This document shows positions 25,061 to 32,714 of a stretch of DNA of 64,000 nucleotides, piece after piece; positions within the stretch are counted from its first letter, which is position 1; every line of letters starts with the position of its first letter. The translations under genes and the position numbers were made by a program. The DNA is from Duganella aquatilis. Its GTDB lineage: Bacteria > Pseudomonadota > Gammaproteobacteria > Burkholderiales > Burkholderiaceae_D. The notes below the pieces were generated by a model, which was given only the letters and a program-made list of their open reading frames with translations, was not told the origin of the DNA and did no database searches. The DNA lies in NCBI RefSeq assembly GCF_009674565.1, contig NZ_WKJL01000009.1:140325-204324 (forward strand), written 5' to 3'.

Positions 25061-25641
25061 CCAAATTTAGTTCTGGCTGCAGGTCGCAAGTTGCTCCGAT
25101 CGCGCACGCCGGCCTGAAATTTGTGGATATTTTTCCTGCAGGGGCCGTATTTCGTTCTGTCTCCAGGAAGCATTCACTGACGATGCCGGGGTGGCTGCAC
25201 AAGCGGCCGAAGGCAAAATCTTTGGGGGCCAGTTGGTGCCGGTGGTTGATGTTGAAGTAGCTGTAGCTGGGGCCTGTTCGTGTCGGAGCGAGGAGCGACA
25301 AGGTTCCAAAGTTTTAGCGGGTAGTCCGCAGGCTTGTTTAGTGCCTCGCTGCGGCACGTCGGCAACCGGCCCCATTCTGAATGTTGCTTTTCGTTGTACG
25401 TGGTTCGTAGGCGTGTTTGGTGGTCTGGTATTTGGCGCGTGCGCAGCCGTGAAGGGCGCTCGCGACCTGCGCGGCGGCGCGCAGCGCCGCCTAAACTTGT
25501 ATTGAGAACACTTAAGAACACAGACACGTAAAACACTGTGGCTGTCATAGGGAAAAAGGAATTTTGAAGCACCAAAGAAAAGGCCCCGATCAGCTGGAAC
25601 TGAGCGAGGCCCTTGATAAACCTGCCATCACAGGAATACCA
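25061..25641. other. Prophage noncoding region, candidate replication origin and packaging signal
   Basis: About 500-580 bp without a convincing gene. It contains GGCGGCGC-GCA-GCGCCGCC (25473-25491), a perfect 8-bp hairpin with 3-nt loop, then iteron-like AGAACAC repeats at 25505 and 25515 (10-bp period) and a related AAAACAC at 25530. It sits directly before rep. Filamentous phages keep their plus-strand origin and packaging hairpins in such an intergenic region. Confidence 0.55.
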
Positions 25642-26541
25642 ATGAACGAATTAGATTATGAAACTGCTTTAGCGTCAATTGATTTCACGTCGGTTGCTCG
25701 TGACGGGGATGCACAGAAACCGGACTGGTGGCAGGGCGACCGCACAAGGGGCGCATGGCAAGACACCTACACGGCTCGCAAGCGCGTTTATCCAGATGGT
25801 CAGTGCGTTGTGACGGTCACGAAAGATAAATCGTTTGTAGGCCCTGCTATTACCCGTCCACGCGCAAGGCGTGGTGAGTCAGAGAATCGCGAGGCGAGCG
25901 AAGAGGTTTCCGCACGTCGGGCGAAGCAAAAGGTCCGTGACTGCTGCAAGGCCATTTCGGCGGATCGTATGGTGACGCTGACATATCGTGAAAATATGCT
26001 TGATCGGGACAGAGCGGCGAAGCATTTTAAGGCGTTCTGCCGTCGCCTGGGCAAGGTGAAGAAGTTCCACTATGTGGCGGTGATTGAACAGCAGGAGCGG
26101 GGCGCTTTGCACTTCCATATCGCTGTGCGTGGTCGTCAGTGCTACGCCTTGTTGCGTTCGATTTGGCAGCGTGTGGTTGGCCTCGGGCCGGATGGCCAAC
26201 AGATGGGCCAAGCCAATGTGCGCGATCCCCACTCGTTCGGATTTGGTGTGAAGGGCGCTCACCGACTGGCGAGCTACATTTCGAAGTATTGCGGCAAGGT
26301 GATGGACTGCCGTGACCTAAACGAAAAGCGCTATTTCCGTTCACGGGGCATCGTGCTGCCAGAGTTGCAGTATTGGCGGCTGCCGAATTGCACATGCATG
26401 CTTGACGCTGTCCACGCGGCATTTCGGATGATTGAGGGCCATGCCATGGAGAACCTTGATACTTGGTGCAATAACGCACTTGGGGTTGTGTATCTTGCCA
26501 CTGCGCCGGGAATGCCCTGCGACTTGGAGTATCCCTTTTAG
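25642..26541 (+). CDS. Rolling-circle replication initiator (HUH endonuclease Rep)
   Basis: A 299-residue protein from the ATG at 25642 (CAGGA eight bases upstream); a TTG at 25564 with AAGGA would add 26 residues. Three HUH motifs are visible: RMVTLTYRE (motif 1), GALHFHIAVRG with His-x-His (motif 2) and LASYISKYCGK, holding two candidate nucleophilic tyrosines (motif 3). It should nick the phage plus origin and initiate rolling-circle replication, as pII does in Ff. The origin probably lies in the upstream noncoding region. Confidence 0.88.
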   Translation: MNELDYETALASIDFTSVARDGDAQKPDWWQGDRTRGAWQDTYTARKRVYPDGQCVVTVTKDKSFVGPAITRPRARRGESENREASEEVSARRAKQKVRDCCKAISADRMVTLTYRENMLDRDRAAKHFKAFCRRLGKVKKFHYVAVIEQQERGALHFHIAVRGRQCYALLRSIWQRVVGLGPDGQQMGQANVRDPHSFGFGVKGAHRLASYISKYCGKVMDCRDLNEKRYFRSRGIVLPELQYWRLPNCTCMLDAVHAAFRMIEGHAMENLDTWCNNALGVVYLATAPGMPCDLEYPF

Positions 26542-26596
26542 TGATTTTCAGTATTGATATATTATTTCCCTGTGGAAATATCATGAGGTATTTTAG

Positions 26597-27475
26597 ATGG
26601 GGTCCAACATTTCTGATCAGGTTGTATCGCTAGTAGAGGTAGGACTGGCTAAGACGTGGGAGGATGCAACTGAGAGGTGGTTATTTGAAAAGTCTGACAA
26701 AGCTTCATTGCATTCTGATAAGTGTATTATCCGTTGGCTGTGTCCATATCTTAATGGTCTCACGTTGTCGCAAATCGATCGGGGTGTCATCGATGATATT
26801 GTCTTGAAAAAGCTTAAGTCTGGGGTTGCAAACAGTACAGTCAATCGTATGCTAGCCTTGCTTCGTGCAGTGCTGAGAAGGGCGTCATCGGAGTGGGAGT
26901 GGATTAAAACAGCCCCAAGGATACGGTTGTTAAAGGAACCTGTGAGGCGCGTACGTTTCTTGACTTTGGTTGAAGCCCAGCGATTGCTTAGTCATTTACC
27001 GGAGCAAATTGCTCTCATGGCGACTTTTTCTTTAGCTACTGGACTCCGTAAGTCGAACGTGACTGGTTTACAATGGTCCCAAATTGACATGCAGCGATGC
27101 GTAGCGTGGGTTCATCCCGATCAGTCGAAGACTAGAAAAGCTATTGCTGTTCCTCTTAACTTAGATGCCATGCGTGTACTTGCATTGTGCAAAGGTCGTC
27201 ATCCTGTGTATCCTTTCGCGAGTCCCGGTCATATGTGCGTGTCGATCAGTACCTCAGTGTGGAAGCGCGCCTTGGCCGATGCCGGTATTGAAGATTTTAG
27301 ATGGCATGATTTGAGACATACATGGGCTAGCTGGCATGTTCAAAATGGCACCCCTTTGAATGTTTTGCAAGAACTAGGGGGATGGGAAAGTTCCGAGATG
27401 GTGCGGCGATATGCTCATTTCTCGGCTGGGCATCTTGTCGCGTATGCGGAGCGGCTCCCTAAAGTTATAGAATGA
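26597..27475 (+). CDS. int: Tyrosine recombinase (phage integrase)
   Basis: A 292-residue site-specific recombinase. The N-terminal ~1-110 is a SAM-like core-binding domain; the catalytic domain (~115-285) holds the full set: Arg in TGLRKSN (R151), a beta-hairpin Lys in KTRKAI, HDLRH (H237, R240), the GGW Trp263 in the His/Trp position and the nucleophile in MVRRYAHFS (Y272). It should act at the tRNA att core described here. Most filamentous phages borrow XerCD instead, so an own integrase is a noteworthy trait. GC content drops from this gene onward. Confidence 0.95.
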   Translation: MGSNISDQVVSLVEVGLAKTWEDATERWLFEKSDKASLHSDKCIIRWLCPYLNGLTLSQIDRGVIDDIVLKKLKSGVANSTVNRMLALLRAVLRRASSEWEWIKTAPRIRLLKEPVRRVRFLTLVEAQRLLSHLPEQIALMATFSLATGLRKSNVTGLQWSQIDMQRCVAWVHPDQSKTRKAIAVPLNLDAMRVLALCKGRHPVYPFASPGHMCVSISTSVWKRALADAGIEDFRWHDLRHTWASWHVQNGTPLNVLQELGGWESSEMVRRYAHFSAGHLVAYAERLPKVIE

Positions 27476-27573
27476 TTTGTCTAGCGTGATTTATTTAAAT
27501 TTTACTAAATAAAATCTTTTTTTAAGTAAATTAATGTTTGAATGAACCGATATTATGAAAATAAGGTACTGTG

Positions 27574-28758
27574 ATGATTAAGGCGTTACATATGAGTAAC
27601 TTCAAATCACTTGTGCAGTTTCGGTTGCCTCTGCCAAAATTTACAGTTTTGATTGGCATGAATGGTTCTGGTAAAACGACTATTTTACAAGCCTTTGATT
27701 TTGTTTCTCAACTTATGGAAGGTAAAGTTGAGCAATGGTTGACTTCTAGAAGTTGGTCGATAGGAGATTTAGCTTCTAAGTTTAGTTCTTCTACTAACAT
27801 TAATGGCGGTGTGGTTTATGAATGGGGCGGTGAAACTCTCTTTTGGCTCCAATCATTAAATCGCAAGGAAATGGCTTGTCTTACTGAATCTGTATCTGTG
27901 TATAAAAATAAAAACTATGATACAGATATATTTAAAGTAAAAGATCGTCATTACAAGATCGATGATAAAGAATCTGTCCCGGTGACCTTTACTTATCAGG
28001 GATCTTTGTTATCTCAACTTCGAGATAGCGAACTTACTCCGCCTTTGAAAGGTTTGCGCGATGCATTAAAGAAAATCCGTTCTTTAGAGTTGTTGTCGCC
28101 TCATCTTATGCGTCAGCGTACCCGTGACTCCACTACTGATATTGGAGTTGGCGGCGAACGGTTGTCCTCCTTTCTTCATTCCTTTAAAGGGTCTTCAAAG
28201 GGTGAATTGCTAGAAATCTTGAGGAAATTTTATCCGCGCGTAGTTGATTTTAAGACATCTCCTACGAAAGGGGGCTGGAAAAGGCTTTCAATTACTGAGG
28301 ATTTTGATGGAAAATATGTTGAATCTGAAGTTAGACATATTAATGATGGACTTCTTCGTGTTTTGGCGTTGATTGCTCAAACTAAGACTGATAAGTCGCT
28401 GTTGTTGTTTGACGAAGTTGAGAACGGCGTTAATCCTGAAATAGTAGAAAAATTAGTTGAGATTCTTGTTAATGCAACTCAGCAAATTGTTGTCACTACT
28501 CATAGTCCAATGATACTGAATTACCTAGAGGATGATATAGCTCGTCATTCAGTAATGTTTGTATATAAAAACCCCAAAGGCATTACTCGAGTAAGACCTT
28601 TTTTTTCAATATCAGGGATTGGTGAGAAGCTCGAAGTAATGGGGGCTGGCGAAGCTTTTGTTGATACCGATTTAGTTGATCTGACAAAAAGGTGTGTCGC
28701 GCTCGACGAGGCGGAAGAATTTGCTCAAAGAGCTAAAATTGGGAAAACAAAAGCATGA
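27574..28758 (+). CDS. ABC/OLD-type AAA ATPase, first gene of an AT-rich cargo pair
   Basis: A 394-residue protein; ATG at 27574 with AAGG upstream (a GTG one codon earlier is possible). It has an SMC/RecF-like ATPase head: Walker A GMNGSGKTT (~28-36), a long insert with helical segments (~40-250), a signature-like RHINDGLLRVLAL (~254-266), Walker B SLLLFDEVENG with Glu281, and the switch His in VVTTHSPM (~H310). This AAA_15/AAA_21 class partners with Toprim-like proteins in two-gene defence modules (AbiL/RloAB, PARIS-like). The 3' end overlaps the next gene by ATGA. Composition is very AT-rich (27901-27960 has 12 G/C in 60), unlike both phage and host. Confidence 0.85.
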   Translation: MIKALHMSNFKSLVQFRLPLPKFTVLIGMNGSGKTTILQAFDFVSQLMEGKVEQWLTSRSWSIGDLASKFSSSTNINGGVVYEWGGETLFWLQSLNRKEMACLTESVSVYKNKNYDTDIFKVKDRHYKIDDKESVPVTFTYQGSLLSQLRDSELTPPLKGLRDALKKIRSLELLSPHLMRQRTRDSTTDIGVGGERLSSFLHSFKGSSKGELLEILRKFYPRVVDFKTSPTKGGWKRLSITEDFDGKYVESEVRHINDGLLRVLALIAQTKTDKSLLLFDEVENGVNPEIVEKLVEILVNATQQIVVTTHSPMILNYLEDDIARHSVMFVYKNPKGITRVRPFFSISGIGEKLEVMGAGEAFVDTDLVDLTKRCVALDEAEEFAQRAKIGKTKA

Positions 28759-29498
28759 TATTGATCTTAAGTGGTGAAGGGCCTACAGATCTCGGAACAT
28801 GTAACAATGCACAGGTTGAATGCAGCGAAGATTTTTTTTCTATAGGTCCCATGGGCGTGTTGGTAGATAAAATAATAGAGCCTTTGCTCGGTTATTCTTT
28901 ACGTACCTTTCCGGGATCAATAAGGTTTATTAGTAAAGCTAAATTAAAGTTATTGGCGGACGAGCGTAAAAAATCAAAGCGAAGCATGGTATTGAGAGGG
29001 AAATATCATGATCATGAGACTTCATATTATTATGTGAATTGTTGGGACTTAGGACTCGCTTCTTTGAAGGTTGAGGCAGAGGGTGACAAGGTTGTATCTG
29101 TGTTTTTTCGGGATTGTGATCGAATGAGATCCGATCCTCCACTAATTTGGAAAAGTAAGTTTAAGTCAGTGAAAGATGGCTTTTCTCGTGCTGGCTTTGG
29201 GCGAGGCGTTCCTATGATCGCGAATCCGAAGTCGGAAGCTTGGCTCTTGTGCTGCGCGAAAGATCAACCTTTTCAGCATTGCGCTATTTTGGAAAATATT
29301 TCCGGTAACGACGATGCTCCTCATCCAGCCAAAGCTCAATTGGCGGATGCTCTAGGCGGGGAAAAAAATGCTAATGAGTTGAGTGCGTGGCTTGATGGGG
29401 TGGAATTCGACGTCCAGGGTGCAAGCGCTATGCCAAGCTTCGCTGCGTTTTCGGAACGCTTGCATGACGTGATCAGAGACGTACTCGCAGACCGTTGA
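28755..29498 (+). CDS. Toprim-like partner of the ATPase (DUF4276/RloB-like)
   Basis: A 247-residue protein starting inside the ATPase stop codon (ATGA). The N-terminus MILILSGEGPTDLG has the acidic Glu8 and Asp12 of Toprim-type motif 1; VVSVFFRDCDRMRSD at ~113-127 provides a DxD (Asp120, Asp122); PMIANPKSEAWLL at ~153-165 matches the conserved Glu-Ala-Trp block of DUF4276/RloB-like proteins. Together these suggest a metal-dependent nuclease or regulator controlled by the ATPase. The family match is by motif only; nuclease activity is inferred. It ends 55 bp before attR, so the pair is cargo rather than virion genes. Confidence 0.7.
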   Translation: MILILSGEGPTDLGTCNNAQVECSEDFFSIGPMGVLVDKIIEPLLGYSLRTFPGSIRFISKAKLKLLADERKKSKRSMVLRGKYHDHETSYYYVNCWDLGLASLKVEAEGDKVVSVFFRDCDRMRSDPPLIWKSKFKSVKDGFSRAGFGRGVPMIANPKSEAWLLCCAKDQPFQHCAILENISGNDDAPHPAKAQLADALGGEKNANELSAWLDGVEFDVQGASAMPSFAAFSERLHDVIRDVLADR

Positions 29499-29553
29499 GT
29501 GGCTAGTTTATCCAGCGAGCTGCTTGAAAACGCGCTTGTATATATCGCGATAA

Positions 29554-29638
29554 CGGACTCATAATCCGTTGGTGCCCAGTTCGACTCTGGGAGGGCCTAC
29601 CATCTTTCAATAGCTGCTCTTGGGCAGCTATTATTTTT
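29554..29638 (+). repeat. attR: 85-bp direct repeat with attL
   Basis: Copy of the tRNA 3' half and terminator at the right end of the prophage; see attL. It lacks the tRNA 5' half, so no second functional tRNA is present. The G at 29623 probably represents the original host base, since the crossover should lie within the tRNA part. Confidence 0.95.
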
Positions 29639-29639
29639 T

Positions 29640-30062
29640 CTATTTCGGCGTTTCTTGCACGGTTGCGACCGGTAATCCGGAGGCGCCCTGGATCGCCTCG
29701 TAGTGGTCGATGTTCAGCGCGTCGCCGTTTTCAGTGAAGACGAGCTTGGCGCCGCCTTTGGTGACGAACTGGTCCGGGGCAGTGGGGAAGATCTCCACCG
29801 GCGGCTGGCCCTTAATCGTCACGTAGAAATGCAACACCCGGCGGCTGAAATTCACCACGTCGCCGTTGCTGATGCGATACGCGTATTCGTAGTCCGTGAA
29901 TTCAATCGGTTCCATGTGGAAGCGCTTTGCCGTGACGGATACGGTGTCGATGGCGGGCGGCGTCTCGGCCGCGCTGATGGCCTGTTCTTGTTGCTGGGCA
30001 TACGCAGTAACAGCGGAAGACCATACGACGGCGGCGGCCAGGCTCAATCCGATAACTTTCAT
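29640..30062 (-). CDS. Secreted protein of unknown function
   Basis: A 140-residue protein with a clear signal peptide (MKVIGLSLAAAVVWSSAVTA, cleaved near AYA). The mature part (~118 residues) has FHMEPIEFTDYEYAYRISNG, then LHFYVTIKGQPPVEIFP and FVTKGGAKLVFTENG, suggesting a small beta-rich periplasmic domain. No family was recognised. Its stop codon lies one base beyond attR, so the gene belongs to the host chromosome and was next to the tRNA before integration. Confidence 0.72.
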   Translation of the reverse strand: MKVIGLSLAAAVVWSSAVTAYAQQQEQAISAAETPPAIDTVSVTAKRFHMEPIEFTDYEYAYRISNGDVVNFSRRVLHFYVTIKGQPPVEIFPTAPDQFVTKGGAKLVFTENGDALNIDHYEAIQGASGLPVATVQETPK

Positions 30063-30194
30063 GATAATCTCCGTGCGTTAATAAAAAACTACTAAGCCAT
30101 CCCTGAAATATTCTACCCCTTGTCTATTGGCTAATTGTTTAGTTTTGTAACATCGTCATTGGTTTATTTCGAATTCAATCCCAGGAGCGCTAGC

Positions 30195-30422
30195 GTGCAA
30201 AAAGAAGTCGCGACCACCGTCATGGACGATATCCAGAAGATCAATGCATCGATCAACGATTTGTTGTCGACGCTTGATCAGCAGGGCAAGGATGAGGATA
30301 TCAGGGCGCTGACGCAGGGAGCGCTGAGGACCGTCATGCATGTGTACGAGGAGTTGATGAGGCCGGTGATTCGTCAATTCCCCGACCTCGATCCTGATGC
30401 GGAATTTTTGAGTAAGAAATAG
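30195..30422 (+). CDS. Small helical cytosolic protein, unknown
   Basis: A 75-residue protein. The GTG start at 30195 is chosen because AGGAG lies seven bases upstream; an ATG at 30135 has no ribosome-binding site. The sequence is acidic and predicted all-helical (TVMDDIQKINASINDLLSTL, LTQGALRTVMHVYEELMRPV). No domain was recognised. It is convergent with the ABC permease gene. Confidence 0.55.
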   Translation: MQKEVATTVMDDIQKINASINDLLSTLDQQGKDEDIRALTQGALRTVMHVYEELMRPVIRQFPDLDPDAEFLSKK

Positions 30423-30431
30423 CGGTGTTTC

Positions 30432-31547
30432 TCAGGCATTCGCCAAGTAGCCAGGGCGGGAAATGCGTGCTACCGCGAAGGCAAGGAACGGCGCCGAGCA
30501 CAGCAAGTTGATCAGGAAGACGCTGCCGTAATGCATCAGGCCGGGATGTGCGCCGGAGGCCAGTTGCTGCAACAGGTAATGGTTGCTGAGCATCGGCAGC
30601 GCCTGTGCTATGTGCGAGGCGACGCCCGATACGCCTGCCAGCACCGAAATCAGCAACGGCACCATGGCGGTCAGGCCGACCGTGGTTTGTGCTTCCTTGT
30701 AGGTTTTTGCATTGATGGCCAGGGCCATTTCCACGGCTGCGGCCAATAGCGGCAGGCTGGCGCTGGCGATGCACAGTCCGATAATTTCCGCCGTGTTCAC
30801 CGTCCACGACATGCCGATCTGTTCCAATGGCAGCGACAGCATCAGCCCGTGCACCAGCAGCAGCTCGGCACTCAATCCCACGACACCGATCAGCGACGCG
30901 CTCAGCCATTTGCCGGCGATTAGCGATACCGGCGACAGCGGTTGCGCCAGCAGCACTTCGGCGGTGCGGCGTTCCTTTTCGCCGGCGGTGGCGTCAATCA
31001 CCGTGCTCATGCAAAAGAAGAAGGCGGGCATGAACAGCATGCCGATGAAGCCCTTGATCTGGTCGCCGGCGCGCAGTGCGCTGGAGCTGATGTCTTGTTC
31101 GCTGAGTTGCGGCAATTGCGCGGCCTCCGGATGCGCGCGGGCGAATTGCTGGGTATTGAAATCACGCAGCAAGCCAAGCAGGCGTTGGTACGCTTCGGTT
31201 TTGACGGTCGTGCTGTCGTAGTAGACGGTCAGGTCCTCGCTGCCTTCCATTGCGACCCCTACGGTGCCTTCCTGTGCGGACGGACTGCGTGACAGTTCGC
31301 CGGCGTCGCGCACCGTGTGCACGTTGACGTGGTGCTGCGTCAGGTAGGCGGACAGCGGCGCTGAGGATTCATGCAGCGCCACTTCGATGAAGGTTTGTTG
31401 TGGCTCGGCGGCGCGAATCTGTTTGGTCAGCAGCAGCGCCAGCAGCAGCGGATAGACCACGACGCACACGCCCAGCATGATCAGCGTGCGGCGGTCGCGC
31501 ATGCTTTCGCGCAGTTCTTTGCCCAGTACGGTGGTGAGGACGTTCAT
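30432..31547 (-). CDS. ABC-2 type transporter permease, NatB-like
   Basis: A 371-residue permease. The ATG at 31547 overlaps the stop of the ATPase gene (ATGA) and follows GGAG; a GTG two codons upstream is less likely. The N-terminal GKELRESMRDRRTLIMLGV, one membrane helix, a ~150-residue extracytoplasmic loop and then about five helices (from ~175) match the NatB/ABC-2 exporter pattern, including GEKERRTAEVLLAQPLSP. It acts with the adjacent ATPase. The substrate (Na+, drug or peptide) is not determinable. Confidence 0.87.
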   Translation of the reverse strand: MNVLTTVLGKELRESMRDRRTLIMLGVCVVVYPLLLALLLTKQIRAAEPQQTFIEVALHESSAPLSAYLTQHHVNVHTVRDAGELSRSPSAQEGTVGVAMEGSEDLTVYYDSTTVKTEAYQRLLGLLRDFNTQQFARAHPEAAQLPQLSEQDISSSALRAGDQIKGFIGMLFMPAFFFCMSTVIDATAGEKERRTAEVLLAQPLSPVSLIAGKWLSASLIGVVGLSAELLLVHGLMLSLPLEQIGMSWTVNTAEIIGLCIASASLPLLAAAVEMALAINAKTYKEAQTTVGLTAMVPLLISVLAGVSGVASHIAQALPMLSNHYLLQQLASGAHPGLMHYGSVFLINLLCSAPFLAFAVARISRPGYLANA

Positions 31548-32278
31548 GCGCACTCCATTTCGGCGGTGGCCACCAGGTTGACGAAAGCATCTTCCAGGTC
31601 GTCCGCGTCGGATGCTTGCCGGAGTTGCTGCTGCGAGCCGGATGCGATCACCGTGCCGCGCGCCATGACGATGATGTGGTCGCTCAGTTGCGCCACCTCT
31701 TGCATGATGTGCGTCGACAGCAGGATGCAGCAGCCCGATGCGCGCAGCGACAGCAGGGCTTTGCGCAAGGTGCGGGTGCTCATTACGTCCAGTCCGCGCG
31801 TCGGCTCGTCCAGGATCAGGTTCTGCGGTCGCGCCAGTGTGGCGCGGGCCAGCGAAACGCGCATCCTTTCGCCTTGCGAGAAGCCGATGGTGCGGCGGCT
31901 CAACAGGGTTTCGATGTCGAACAGCGCGGCAACTTCGGCAACGCGTGCTTGCGCTTGTTGCTGGTCCATGCCGCCGAGGCGGGCGAAGTAGGTCAGGTAT
32001 TCGCGTGCGGTCAGACGGTCGTACAGGCCGACCTGGTCCGGCAGAAAGCCGATCGAGGCGCGTACGGTCTGGGCGTTGGCGGCTGGGTCGATGCCGTCCA
32101 CGTAGACCGTGCCGCTGTCACGCGGCATCAGGCCGAGCAAGGTGCGCAGCAGGCTGGTCTTGCCGGCGCCGTTCGGGCCCAGCATGCAGGTGATGCTGCC
32201 GTTGCCTGCCTTGAAGGACACATTGTTCAACGCCCGCAGTTTGCCGAACGACTTATTCAGGTTGTTCACTTCGATCAT
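31544..32278 (-). CDS. ABC transporter ATP-binding protein, NatA-like
   Basis: A 244-residue ATPase from MIEVNNLNKSFG; ATG 32278 has GGGA eight bases upstream, while ATG 32287 is poorly spaced. Motifs are complete: Walker A GPNGAGKTS, Q-loop, signature FSQGERMR (unusual for LSGGQ), Walker B NLILDEPTRGLD and switch His in LLSTHIMQE. It forms an exporter with the overlapping NatB-like permease. A perfect palindrome upstream (32313-32331) is its likely operator. Confidence 0.9.
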   Translation of the reverse strand: MIEVNNLNKSFGKLRALNNVSFKAGNGSITCMLGPNGAGKTSLLRTLLGLMPRDSGTVYVDGIDPAANAQTVRASIGFLPDQVGLYDRLTAREYLTYFARLGGMDQQQAQARVAEVAALFDIETLLSRRTIGFSQGERMRVSLARATLARPQNLILDEPTRGLDVMSTRTLRKALLSLRASGCCILLSTHIMQEVAQLSDHIIVMARGTVIASGSQQQLRQASDADDLEDAFVNLVATAEMECA

Positions 32279-32312
32279 CACGTTCATCCCAAAGGTTGCG
32301 ATGGGATAATCG

Positions 32313-32346
32313 TATATCGGAAGTCGATATAGCGTCAAGCGATATA
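32313..32346. promoter_or_regulatory. Palindromic operator upstream of the NatAB-type operon
   Basis: TATATCG-GAAGT-CGATATA is a perfect inverted repeat with 7-bp arms and a 5-bp spacer, 35 bp upstream of the natA-like start. A third half-site CGATATA occurs at 32340-32346. No regulator gene is adjacent. This is the kind of site bound by GntR/PadR-type regulators that often control such exporters. Confidence 0.6.
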
Positions 32347-32347
32347 G

Positions 32348-32679
32348 TTTTTTGGTGAAGCCGCGAATGCGGCGTCGTTTGACGATGCTGCGCGTACCAA
32401 GATGGTTGAGGATTACGCGCAGAAGCTGCAAGATACGTACGTCTTTCCGGCCAAAGGCAGGTTGTTGGCGGATGGTCTGCGCGCGCATCTGAAGCGTGGC
32501 GACTATGCCGGGCTGGATGAAAAGGCGTTATCGGCCGCAGTGTGGACCCGCTTACCCAAGCCAACTGGGAGCGCACCGGCGTGCAGCCGGACGTGAATGT
32601 GCCAGCCGCCCGGGCGCTGGATGTGGCCCTGGCGCAGATATCGAAGGCGAGTAGCGCGGTAGGGTTGTTCTTGTACTAA
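32348..32679 (+). pseudogene. S41 family peptidase remnant
   Basis: Two fragments of one family are joined. From 32348 one frame encodes FDDAARTKMVEDYAQKLQDT then YVFPAKGRLLADGLRAHLKR and ends near residue LSAAV, the N-terminal helical domain of S41 (C-terminal processing/tricorn-like) peptidases. From 32539 another frame encodes VDPLTQANWERTGVQPDVNV and runs to TAA at 32679, the extreme C-terminus of the same family. The PDZ and catalytic core are missing and the frames differ, so this is an internal deletion with frameshift, not a functional gene. Confidence 0.72.
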
Positions 32680-32714
32680 AATCATCTCCACAACCCCAAT
32701 AAAGGAGTGAGGAG

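Noticed and set aside
25174..25575. Leftward ORF in the prophage noncoding region
   Set aside because: No ribosome-binding site, no domain, and it spans the hairpin and repeat elements; better read as noncoding.
29554..29632. Second tRNA gene at attR
   Set aside because: Only the 3' half is present; the acceptor 5' strand and D-arm are missing.
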